Positions 1 through 7,398 of a DNA stretch of 64,000 nucleotides are shown here, piece by piece. A program made the translations under genes and the position numbers. Source of the DNA: Pseudidiomarina insulisalsae (GTDB lineage: Bacteria; Pseudomonadota; Gammaproteobacteria; Enterobacterales; Alteromonadaceae); assembly GCF_003987065.1 (NCBI RefSeq), contig NZ_PIPY01000003.1, positions 207,741 to 271,740 on the forward strand, given 5' to 3'. The first letter of the stretch is position 1. Each line of letters opens with the position of its first letter. The notes under the pieces were generated by a model. That model ran no database searches. It was not told where the DNA came from and saw only the letters and a program-made list of their open reading frames with translations.

Positions 1-409
1 GCGCATTCGTTTTAACGCGGCGTTGAACGTGATGCTCAATTCCGGCGTTGCCATTGACCGTAGTATGAAACTGGCGGCGCGTACCTTGCGCACCGAGTCA
101 TTGCAGGCAGAAGTGACCCGGGCGGCAGAGCGCGTAAACCGAGGCGACAGCCTGGCGGAGTGTTTAAGTGAGTCGCGCCTCTACCCACCGTATTTTGCCG
201 CGTTGCTGGCCATTGGCGAAGAAAGTGGCGAACTGGCCCGGGTATTTGGGGAAATTGCCGATCGTTCGCGGCGTACGTTTTACAGCTGGGTCACCCGCTT
301 TACCAGTTTGCTGGAACCTGCACTTATCTTATTTATGGGGGCTGTGGTCGGCTCGATCGTCGTCGTTATGATGCTGAGTATCTCGGCCGTCACAGACATG
401 CCAATATGA
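1..409 (+). CDS. gspF: Type II secretion inner-membrane platform protein GspF, C-terminal part (5' end outside window)
   Basis: The reading frame is open from the first codon (base 2), so this is the last ~135 residues of a longer protein. GspF is the polytopic inner-membrane platform that couples the GspE ATPase to pseudopilus assembly. Visible are the second GspF repeat, with the family motif GEESGELARVF, and a final hydrophobic segment (LEPALILFMGAVVGSIVVVM) just before the C-terminus, as the family has. The stop overlaps the start of the next gene (ATGA at 406-409), so translation is probably coupled. The partner ATPase gene gspE would be expected upstream. The GspF family call is firm. 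A type IV pilus PilC is excluded mainly by the pseudopilin and secretin genes that follow. Confidence 0.88.
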   Translation, partial: RIRFNAALNVMLNSGVAIDRSMKLAARTLRTESLQAEVTRAAERVNRGDSLAECLSESRLYPPYFAALLAIGEESGELARVFGEIADRSRRTFYSWVTRFTSLLEPALILFMGAVVGSIVVVMMLSISAVTDMPI

Positions 410-870
410 CGGGCCCCACACCTCGTTACGGCTTTACGCTTATTGAACTACTGGTGGTCATGGCCATCATCGCCATCGCCGCCACCCTTATTGGCCCGGT
501 TGCCCTGAATCAGTACCAGCGCAGCCAGCAAACCGCCGAACGCGAAACCCTGCTGCGCCTGCTCGACCACTACACCTTCACCGCCTATAGCCACAACCAG
601 AGCTTTACCCTGCTGGCCGACGGCCCCAAAATAGTTATCCACAAAGGGCTGCCCCCTCTGGATAAGTGGCGCGAGGGTAGTGCGGGCGCGGGGTTGGTGC
701 AGGCGCTGGAATTTGAGTTTTTGCGTTTTCCACAGCAGCAGATGGTGCTGAACCGGCACGGTTTCTGGCAGCCGGCCGTGCTTGAGTGGCGCGAGGGTGA
801 GCGCGCGCAAAATACCACGCTCAACATGGCGCTGGTCGAAAGCGGAGGTGATGATGCGCCGCGCGAGTGA
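406..870 (+). CDS. gspH: Type II secretion pseudopilin, GspH-like
   Basis: A 154-residue prepilin-like protein. The N-terminus carries a short basic leader ending in Gly9, then FTLIELLVVMAIIAIAATLI, the prepilin peptidase cleavage site with Glu at mature position +5 and the hydrophobic assembly helix. Pseudopilins build the short periplasmic piston of the type II system. The C-terminal part is beta-rich in appearance and I do not see the conserved core of the major pseudopilin GspG, so a GspH-type minor pseudopilin is the better fit. It sits between gspF and gspI, where xps-type operons hold G and then H, so a separate gspG is missing at this spot. The start overlaps the gspF stop. The prepilin class is certain; the H versus G assignment is moderate. 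Confidence 0.75.
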   Translation: MTGPTPRYGFTLIELLVVMAIIAIAATLIGPVALNQYQRSQQTAERETLLRLLDHYTFTAYSHNQSFTLLADGPKIVIHKGLPPLDKWREGSAGAGLVQALEFEFLRFPQQQMVLNRHGFWQPAVLEWREGERAQNTTLNMALVESGGDDAPRE

Positions 871-1291
871 GGGCTTCACGCTAATAGAGATTTTGGTGGC
901 GATGACGATTTTGTTCGCCACCGTCGTTACCGGTGTCATTGCCTTTCAGAATAATATGCAGAACTCGGTGAAAGCGGCCGAGGTAATGCACGTGCTGAGT
1001 CAGGTCGACGCGGCGCGCAGCTCGATTCGCTTTACTCTGCAGCACGAGCAGCAAACCAGCGGGGCCGACCTTTATACCCAGGACGTGAAAGTTGACTGGC
1101 AGGCAAATGAGGTTGCGTACTTGCCACCGGCGCCCTTTTTCGATGAGGACACCGGCAGCTTTAATCAATTCGCGCCGCGCTTCCATTTATACGCCATCAC
1201 CCTGACCATGCAGTATGGCAGTACCAAAAGGGTGTTTAACTACGAGGAGCTGGTATGGGACGAAACCATGCAACAAGCGGCTTCACCTTAG
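854..1291 (+). CDS. gspI: Type II secretion minor pseudopilin GspI-like
   Basis: About 145 residues. I chose the ATG at 854 because GGAGG (844-848) sits five bases before it; ATG 851 is also possible, and a much longer upstream extension in frame is unlikely. The start MRRASEGFTLIEILVAMT gives a short basic leader, cleavage after Gly7, Glu at +5 and a hydrophobic helix, as in minor pseudopilins. GspI normally nucleates the pseudopilus tip with GspJ and GspK, and the next two genes are J- and K-like. It overlaps the preceding gene by 17 bases, consistent with one operon. Exact subtype is inferred from order and size. Confidence 0.75.
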   Translation: MRRASEGFTLIEILVAMTILFATVVTGVIAFQNNMQNSVKAAEVMHVLSQVDAARSSIRFTLQHEQQTSGADLYTQDVKVDWQANEVAYLPPAPFFDEDTGSFNQFAPRFHLYAITLTMQYGSTKRVFNYEELVWDETMQQAASP

Positions 1292-1941
1292 TTGAGACAC
1301 TGATTGCCATGGTGTTGCTGAGCCTGCTGATGATTAGCGGCGCGCTGGCATATGACTATTTCAGCCAGAACTGGCAGCGCAACAAAGGGCTGGCAGACGT
1401 GACACTGGAGCGCCACCATTTGCTGACTTTGGTGCAAAAAGTCAGTTGGAACACTTACGCCAAAACGGTCGCCATGGGCAATGAGCGCTACGGCTTTTAT
1501 TTTCTTGGGCGTGACGATGGTTTTACCGCAGTGTCGCAAATTAGCGTGCAACATCCGGACCTGCCGGCAGTCTACCGTATTTTCCGCGAGCCCAATGGTC
1601 GCAACGGCTACCGGCTGGTGTATGAAGAAGCAGTGCTGCGCGACACCTATTTGACCAATGCCGATCAGCAGCTCCCTTTTAACTTTCGTCGCATTCTTTA
1701 TGACAATATCGAACAGCTAAGCTTTGACTATTATGGCTATCAGTCACTGACTGAACGCAACGCGACCGTGGCGGGCGATATGGGCGAAACCTTCCAGTTA
1801 GAGTGGTTTAGTGAATACGACGGGCTGCAACGCTCACTGCACCCGCAGGCGGTGGCGATTAACTTAAATGGCTTTCGCTGGCTGATTGAAGTGCCGGACA
1901 CCGTCGAGCAGGCAATGTCGGGGTATAACACTGATGTATAA
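1255..1941 (+). CDS. gspJ: Type II secretion minor pseudopilin GspJ-like
   Basis: A 228-residue protein with the prepilin start MGRNHATSGFTLVETLIAMV (cleavage after Gly9, Glu at +5) and a larger beta-rich C-terminal domain. This matches GspJ, the biggest of the I/J/K tip group apart from K. GAGGAG upstream serves as ribosome-binding site, and the gene overlaps the end of gspI by 37 bases. It would act in the periplasm as part of the tip complex that contacts substrates or starts pseudopilus growth. The assignment rests on the prepilin signal, length and order; sequence conservation in GspJ is low. Confidence 0.75.
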   Translation: MGRNHATSGFTLVETLIAMVLLSLLMISGALAYDYFSQNWQRNKGLADVTLERHHLLTLVQKVSWNTYAKTVAMGNERYGFYFLGRDDGFTAVSQISVQHPDLPAVYRIFREPNGRNGYRLVYEEAVLRDTYLTNADQQLPFNFRRILYDNIEQLSFDYYGYQSLTERNATVAGDMGETFQLEWFSEYDGLQRSLHPQAVAINLNGFRWLIEVPDTVEQAMSGYNTDV

Positions 1942-2797
1942 GCCAACCGGACAACAGCAACAGGGCATGGCATTGTTTCAGGTACTGCTGATAGTGGCGA
2001 TTATTTCGGTGCTTCTCATTATTATGAGTCAGCAGACGCAAAGTTCGGTGGCGCGGGCGCAGCAAATGCAGGACCAACTGGAATTGCAACTGGCGCTCGA
2101 CTCCAGCGCCGCTTACATGGACAGCCTGCTGATCAGCAATGAATGGCTAAGCGCCCGCAAGGACCAGCAAAACCCGCTTTATGGCATCAATTTTTATAGC
2201 CACGCCACGCGTATGCCGCTACCGCAACGGCTCGCCTATGCACCGTTGAATTATCAGGTCACACTGGCGCTACAAAACGAAGCCAGTTTAATTGACCTCA
2301 ATTTCAGCACCAGCAAGCTTCAGAAGCTGCTGATACATCTGGGTAAAGCCGAGCCTGAGGCGCGTCGTCTTGCCCAAACCGTGCGCGACTGGGTGAGCTC
2401 CGGCGGCGGCCGCACATTGCAGGCCATTGCTGAGCTAAGCCAGCTACCGGGCTGGCAGGTGAGTGACGTCGAGCTTATCCGTCCTTACGTCTCAGTACGC
2501 GCGCCGATCTTTAATCCGGCCTGGATGCCAGACGGCCTCTTGCCTGTATTGCTTAGCCCATGGCAAGCTGATAGTATCGTTTCATTACGAGAAAACAACG
2601 AAGTTTCAGCGGGTTTATTACAAGAGTTTTACCCGGAAACCGACCCCCTCGATAGCGGCGTTTTTCCAGGAGAGTCGCAGCGTATGTGGTTGACTGCTGA
2701 GCCTCAGGGACTAAGCCTTTATAGAGAGGTAGATTACCGGCCAAGAAATCCGAGTCCGCTGCGTTCTCACGCGACCTATTACCAGCTAAAAGAATAA
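1934..2797 (+). CDS. gspK: Type II secretion minor pseudopilin GspK-like
   Basis: A 287-residue protein. The ATG at 1934 is preferred because it gives a short leader with Gly11 followed by MALFQVLLIVAIISVLLII. Position +5 is Gln rather than Glu, and the lack of Glu5 is a hallmark of GspK, which caps the pseudopilus tip. The following ~220 residues include the alpha-helical region expected of GspK (QKLLIHLGKAEPEARRLAQT and the WVSSGGGRTLQAIAELSQLP stretch, a typical helix-hairpin-like GspK segment). It overlaps gspJ by eight bases. Confidence is good because both the residue pattern and the order agree. Confidence 0.82.
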   Translation: MYKPTGQQQQGMALFQVLLIVAIISVLLIIMSQQTQSSVARAQQMQDQLELQLALDSSAAYMDSLLISNEWLSARKDQQNPLYGINFYSHATRMPLPQRLAYAPLNYQVTLALQNEASLIDLNFSTSKLQKLLIHLGKAEPEARRLAQTVRDWVSSGGGRTLQAIAELSQLPGWQVSDVELIRPYVSVRAPIFNPAWMPDGLLPVLLSPWQADSIVSLRENNEVSAGLLQEFYPETDPLDSGVFPGESQRMWLTAEPQGLSLYREVDYRPRNPSPLRSHATYYQLKE

Positions 2798-2803
2798 AAA
2801 TAA

Positions 2804-3958
2804 ATGGCAGAAACCACGACGGCTAAAGCAGCAAATAAGTCAGCAAGCAAAGTATCGAACCGGCTTCGGCAGGGTTTTGCCGCGCTGGTCTGGCGCGTCA
2901 ACCGGCAGTTGCAGTGGTTTCAGGGCGCCCATACCGAGCCCAAGCCACCGCCCAAACGGCGTTGCCCGTGCCTGGTGATAGCCCGCGGCCTTTATAGCGA
3001 GAGTTGGCACAGCTACAACATACGCTCGCAACGCGCGCTGCATAAAATACTCAAACAAAAATATGGCGATGCCGCCAACGTCCAGTTTTTTATCGGCCCC
3101 TGGCACCAGAATCAGCGCAAAGTACTTCTCATCGAACTCAACAACACCGCGCTCTCGCTCAAAGAAAAAGCTCTTACCTTATTACCTGAATCGCTTGTCC
3201 TTAGTGCCGCACTCGCTCCCGGATTATACGAAATCAATGATGGCGAGCATCAATATTACCTTTACAAGCAGCTTTATAAACAAGAAAGCCAGTGGCAAAC
3301 ACTGCTGCGCTCAGGACTGGTCAACAACCTCGAAAAAGCCCGGCTGGCTTTAGGCTGTAGCGCCGAACAGCAAGCCACGCAGCTTACGCAGCGCCAACTG
3401 GCAGCGTTAACCCCACGCGGTGTGGCGAAACTCGGCTTTAATTACTGGCAACAGGGTTTGCAGCAGCAACAAGGTCAGCGTGGCCGGCAGCTGCCCTGGC
3501 AACAGCTGGGGCTGACAGTAGCGGGTATTGGCGCGGTGTATCTGTTGCTGAGTAGCGTGTATTTAGGCGTCATGAATCAGCGCATTGACAGTGAGCTGGA
3601 GCAGGTGACACCGCAGGTCAGTAACTTGCTCGATCAGCAACAGCAGTTGCAGCAGGCACAACAGGCATTAACCGAGCTGCGTGGCGAGTTTGTCAACGCG
3701 CAGCGAGTGAATGCCTTCTGGGAAGTCTTTGCCGCCGCCGCACAAACTGAAAATAACCGCATTACCTACCTGCAAAGTAATGACAGCAATCTGGTCTTGG
3801 GCGGCGAGATTCCGGAAGCACTGCCGTTGTTGCGTCAGTTGCATGACCTGCCGCAGGTGGCCACGGCCGAGTTTGCCTCACCTCCGCGTAATGCCAGAAC
3901 TGGCCAGCAGTACCGGATCACTATGGAGCTGACGGGGGAGGGCCAGGGCAATGACTAA
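2804..3958 (+). CDS. gspL: Type II secretion inner-membrane assembly protein, GspL/PilN-like
   Basis: A 384-residue bitopic protein. A long cytoplasmic part (~1-235) is followed by one membrane segment at ~236-255 (LTVAGIGAVYLLLSSVYLGV), a Gln-rich coiled coil (~260-295, LLDQQQQLQQAQQALTELRG) and a small C-terminal domain. This is the layout of GspL, which anchors the GspE ATPase to the platform, and its C-terminal half resembles PilN. The N-terminal domain is not an obvious actin-like GspL domain and starts with a basic Lys/Ala stretch, so it is divergent. The gene is six bases after gspK and overlaps the next gene by eight bases. Position between K and M supports the call. Confidence 0.65.
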   Translation: MAETTTAKAANKSASKVSNRLRQGFAALVWRVNRQLQWFQGAHTEPKPPPKRRCPCLVIARGLYSESWHSYNIRSQRALHKILKQKYGDAANVQFFIGPWHQNQRKVLLIELNNTALSLKEKALTLLPESLVLSAALAPGLYEINDGEHQYYLYKQLYKQESQWQTLLRSGLVNNLEKARLALGCSAEQQATQLTQRQLAALTPRGVAKLGFNYWQQGLQQQQGQRGRQLPWQQLGLTVAGIGAVYLLLSSVYLGVMNQRIDSELEQVTPQVSNLLDQQQQLQQAQQALTELRGEFVNAQRVNAFWEVFAAAAQTENNRITYLQSNDSNLVLGGEIPEALPLLRQLHDLPQVATAEFASPPRNARTGQQYRITMELTGEGQGND

Positions 3959-4496
3959 AAGCCAGAAGCAACTACTGTGGGTAGCCGCAGTGCTCGCGGT
4001 GCTGCAATTTATTGTCAAGCCAGTACTGAGCTGGCAAGAAGAAGTGAAAACCGAGGCAACGCTGAAGCTCGAGCGCCTGGAGCGCAGTAAACAACTATTG
4101 GCCAATGCCGACGAGCTGACCGCGGCGGCTACAACTGCGCAGACAATGAAAGAAGAATTACTGGCGCAGTTTCCGGTGGCTGTCGAAAGCTCCATGTTGC
4201 AAATTCAGTTGCAGGGAGAAATTGAAACCCTGCTACGCGGCCAGCGCGTGCGGGTCGAGCAATTTAACTGGATGACCGGGCTGGAGCCGGTGAACAGCAG
4301 TTTGCAGGGACTGCGCGCCAAAGTAATTCTGTCGGGACGTCTGCCACAGCTGGTGCAGACGCATCTGCAATTAATGCAGCAAATGCCGACGGTGCAGCAT
4401 GAAAGCATTGAGATTCGCGGTTCCAATACCCGCCGCAGCGAGCATCGGCTGACCTTGACATTGTTTGTTCCGGTACAGCGTGGAGGTCAGGCATGA
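3951..4496 (+). CDS. gspM: Type II secretion protein GspM-like
   Basis: A 181-residue protein with one N-terminal membrane helix (LLWVAAVLAVLQFIVKPVLSW), a helical coiled-coil stretch (~30-70) and a small ferredoxin-like C-terminal domain ending in beta-like LTLTLFVPV. This is the architecture of GspM/PilO, the partner of GspL in the inner-membrane platform. The start overlaps gspL and the end overlaps the next gene (ATGA at 4493-4496). The family is poorly conserved in sequence, so the call is mainly from topology, size and place. Confidence 0.65.
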   Translation: MTKSQKQLLWVAAVLAVLQFIVKPVLSWQEEVKTEATLKLERLERSKQLLANADELTAAATTAQTMKEELLAQFPVAVESSMLQIQLQGEIETLLRGQRVRVEQFNWMTGLEPVNSSLQGLRAKVILSGRLPQLVQTHLQLMQQMPTVQHESIEIRGSNTRRSEHRLTLTLFVPVQRGGQA

Positions 4497-5011
4497 GCGT
4501 TTGGCAAAGGGTACCGAATCTGGTGAAGGTCTGCGCGGCAGTGGTAGTGCTACTGTGTCTGCTTGATTTTACCCAGCGCGTGTGGATAAGCGCCGAGGTC
4601 GATGCGCGTGAGGTCAGTGGCTTTGTAACCACCGGCTATCAGGCACCGCAGCCGCAAGTGTCGGATCAAGTCAGCGCCTTTATCGCGCAACTGACGACCG
4701 CCGAGAGTGAAACAGTCGAGGAAGAAAGCCCTGAGCAAAGCGTAGCAGAGCAAACGCCACTCATAGAGGGCGGGGTGAACTTGGGCGACATGCGGGTGCG
4801 GGTACGCGCTATTTACGTTTCACAAAAAATGAATAAACGGGTTGCGCTAATTGAAACCCAACATATGAAGGAGCGTCATCTTGAGCTGACGGAGATAGCC
4901 GTCGATGACGTACTGAATAACTATAAAGTAAGCACTATTACGGTTGATAGCGTAGTGTTCAGCGGTGACGACGGCAGCGAGCCAGTCGTGGTGCCGGTGT
5001 TTGACTATTAA
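4493..5011 (+). CDS. GspC/XpsN-like type II secretion connector
   Basis: A 172-residue protein with one N-terminal membrane helix (~9-26), a flexible Glu-rich stretch (~66-90, SETVEEESPEQSVAEQTP) and a small beta domain (~95-172, MRVRVRAIYVSQKMNKRVAL onwards). The layout is that of GspC and its shorter XpsN/PilP-like equivalents, which join the inner-membrane platform to the secretin. It lies directly before the secretin gene, as xpsN does in Xanthomonas. The HR-like domain is recognisable (a repeated Val-Arg strand, then a line about Arg/Ala and 'ALIET'), but I see no PDZ domain or coiled coil after it. I leave the symbol blank because C and N names are used differently between species. Confidence 0.62.
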   Translation: MSVWQRVPNLVKVCAAVVVLLCLLDFTQRVWISAEVDAREVSGFVTTGYQAPQPQVSDQVSAFIAQLTTAESETVEEESPEQSVAEQTPLIEGGVNLGDMRVRVRAIYVSQKMNKRVALIETQHMKERHLELTEIAVDDVLNNYKVSTITVDSVVFSGDDGSEPVVVPVFDY

Positions 5012-5034
5012 CTTAGCTGCAGGACGAGGACATT

Positions 5035-7089
5035 ATGAGTCGAAATTACGTGAGTTCCGCTATCGCATTAGTCGCAGCTTTCAGCTTAATGGGCTGCACG
5101 CAAACACCGGACCCCATCGAGGTGAACCCCGCGCGCATGAAAACGGCGCAGGCAGACTATCCTGACGCGGCCGAAGATGCAGGTACCGCACGCCTTGAAA
5201 CCGATGGTTTTCAGCGTATTGATACACTGAATTATGAGAACTACCGACAGCGCAGCGACAGTGATCCCGCCAGGCAGTTCAGCACCGACGATGCGCACTC
5301 ATTAAGCGCGCTCGAGCTACCCATGCGTAATTTTATCGAAACCGTATTCGGCAAGGCGCTCAATACCAACTACGTGATTGCGGTCACCGAAGAACAACGG
5401 TTAAAGAGCAATGTCACGCTGAATCTGTCCAATGAAGTCAGCTCGCGCGAACTCTTTGAAGTGTCGCGTCAGTTGCTGAACGATAACGGACTTGACCTTA
5501 CCTACCGTGACAATACCTTCTATATCTATCCGCGCTCGCAGGAACGTACCGACGTAGTAATTGGCTTTGGTCGGCGCTATCAGGACGTACCCGACACCGC
5601 CCAGACCATTTTGCAGGTGGTGCCCATGCGCTATGGCATGCGCACCTCACTCGAGCGCACCCTACGCGACCTGAGCACCGCTCGCGTCTCGACCGAGATG
5701 GCGCAGAACGCATTTATTGCCGAAGGCACCCGCGCTGAAATCATCCGCTTTTTAGATCTGGTACATTTGCTTGACGTGCCCGCGAATCGCGGCCGCCACA
5801 TTGCTATGGTAGAGCTCACCTATCTGGCTCCCGAGGAGTACATCAGACAATTGAAGGAGCTGATGGACGGTGAGGGCATTAGCGTGGGCGTACAAGCGGG
5901 CCTCGGTGTCGCCATTTTAACCGTGCCGGTCACGCAACTTGGCGCGGTGGCCATGTTTGCCTCGAACGAAGAGGTGCTGGAGCGCGCGCGTTTCTGGACG
6001 CAACAGATTGACCAACCCAGCAAAGGCCCGGAAAAAGGCTATTACATTTATCATCCGCGTTATTCACGCGCGTCTGATCTGGGCGAGTCGATTGGTAATT
6101 TAATTGGCGGTGGTGGTGGCATGGGCGGCAATATGGCCCGTGATACGCAGTCGGCAATGGGCAGTGACCCGCGTCGCGCCAGCGGCGGTCAAACCGGCCA
6201 GGCTCCCGCCGCCAGCTCAGTGCGCACCGATGAAATTAGCATGACCGTTGATGAGCGTTCGAACTCACTGATTTTTTATACCACCGGCGGCGATTACAAA
6301 GCGCTGCTTCCGGTCATCCGACGCCTTGATGTCATGCCCAAACAAATCGTGTTAGATGCCACCATCGCCGAAGTTACGCTCACTGACGAATTCTCGCAAG
6401 GCTTTGAGTTTGCGTTTCGTAATGGCAAGCTCAGCGGCGGTACGCTGGGAGCTCTTGGCGTGCAGGATATGGGCGGCCTGCGACTGAACTGGGTGGATGG
6501 CTTTGATCGCTTTATTGCCAATTTGCAGCAAAGCTCGAATCTGGTGAACGTGATTTCCAACCCAACCCTGGTGGTGCGTGACGGCATTGCCGCCTCTATT
6601 CAAGTGGGTAACGACATTCCTACCGTCGGCTCAACCACCTTTACCGACGACCTGCAAAGCCAGACGCAATCGGTCGAATACCGTAAAACCGGTGTTCAGC
6701 TAACGGTCACGCCAACCATTAACGCCCAGGGCCTGGTGGTGCTACAAATCGACCAGACCATCTCGAATACCTCGCCGACCGGACCGTCGGTGGCTGGTAA
6801 CCCGAGTATCTTCGAACGCTCTATTAAGACAGAAGTTATCGCACAAAGTGGTCAGACCGTGCTGCTGGGTGGGTTGATCTCAGAAAACAACTCCAGCGGT
6901 GACAGCAAGGTACCATTGCTTGGCGATGTGCCGGTATTAGGTAACTTATTCAAATCTAAGAGCGAATCAAATGAAAAAACCGAGTTAGTCATCTTTATTA
7001 CCCCCCGTATTATTGAGCGTACAGAGCAATGGGAGGAAATAAGAAAAACTATTGAGGACGGCTTGACAACTATCTCAGTTAACGACTAA
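5035..7089 (+). CDS. gspD: Type II secretion outer-membrane secretin GspD (lipoprotein)
   Basis: A 684-residue secretin. It begins with a lipoprotein signal peptide ending LMG-Cys21, so it can be targeted to the outer membrane by its own lipid. N-terminal N-domains follow (~85-330), then a Gly-rich linker (~357-385, GGGGGMGGN), and the secretin core ends with the family signature VPLLGDVPVLGNLFKSK and ELVIFITPRII. It forms the multimeric pore that releases folded proteins. Having gspD last, as a lipoprotein, is the arrangement of Xanthomonas xps, not of the gspC-first operons of enterobacteria. AGGACGAGGA just before the start can serve as ribosome-binding site. The next gene encodes a likely substrate. 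Confidence 0.93.
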   Translation: MSRNYVSSAIALVAAFSLMGCTQTPDPIEVNPARMKTAQADYPDAAEDAGTARLETDGFQRIDTLNYENYRQRSDSDPARQFSTDDAHSLSALELPMRNFIETVFGKALNTNYVIAVTEEQRLKSNVTLNLSNEVSSRELFEVSRQLLNDNGLDLTYRDNTFYIYPRSQERTDVVIGFGRRYQDVPDTAQTILQVVPMRYGMRTSLERTLRDLSTARVSTEMAQNAFIAEGTRAEIIRFLDLVHLLDVPANRGRHIAMVELTYLAPEEYIRQLKELMDGEGISVGVQAGLGVAILTVPVTQLGAVAMFASNEEVLERARFWTQQIDQPSKGPEKGYYIYHPRYSRASDLGESIGNLIGGGGGMGGNMARDTQSAMGSDPRRASGGQTGQAPAASSVRTDEISMTVDERSNSLIFYTTGGDYKALLPVIRRLDVMPKQIVLDATIAEVTLTDEFSQGFEFAFRNGKLSGGTLGALGVQDMGGLRLNWVDGFDRFIANLQQSSNLVNVISNPTLVVRDGIAASIQVGNDIPTVGSTTFTDDLQSQTQSVEYRKTGVQLTVTPTINAQGLVVLQIDQTISNTSPTGPSVAGNPSIFERSIKTEVIAQSGQTVLLGGLISENNSSGDSKVPLLGDVPVLGNLFKSKSESNEKTELVIFITPRIIERTEQWEEIRKTIEDGLTTISVND

Positions 7090-7398
7090 TCTCAAAGTCA
7101 CTTTGCAAAAATGTTGAGGCTATGGAAGTGCAAAAAACCATAATTAACAATCTTAACAGCAAAGGTTTTAGGGACTCCGCGTAAAGGAGTTAATCAATTT
7201 GAACCGGAGCACTTTGTTGAGTGTTCATGAGCGAGCCTAATCACCTCAGCATCATGACCTGCAACTTGGCTTAGAGCGAAAGTTCAATTTAATCGAAGCG
7301 ACCGAGTTCTTAATCACAACGAGGTCATTTTGATAACAACAGGGATGAAGGCGGCCAAATTTGCCTGATTCTCTTATTTCATGAAATTGGAGAACATC
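7090..7398 (+). other. Long untranslated region before the secreted-protein gene
   Basis: About 310 bases without a credible gene separate gspD from the secreted protein. A possible promoter is TTGAGG (7114-7119) with CATAAT (7139-7144), but the 19-base spacing is long, so this is weak. A small hairpin, ACTCC (7174-7178) pairing with GGAGT (7186-7190), lies midway and has no clear U-run. If the promoter is right the mRNA has a ~250-base leader, which would suit an abundant, stable message. A good ribosome-binding site GGAGA (7389-7393) precedes ATG 7399. Confidence 0.4.

Noticed and set aside
448..939. Long reverse-strand open frame across the gspH/gspI region
   Set aside because: It is the complement of well-supported pseudopilin genes, has low-complexity content and no ribosome-binding site.
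7381..7398. Earlier ATG for the secreted protein
   Set aside because: The GGAGA lies between it and ATG 7399 at the right spacing for the latter, and the added residues spoil the signal peptide.
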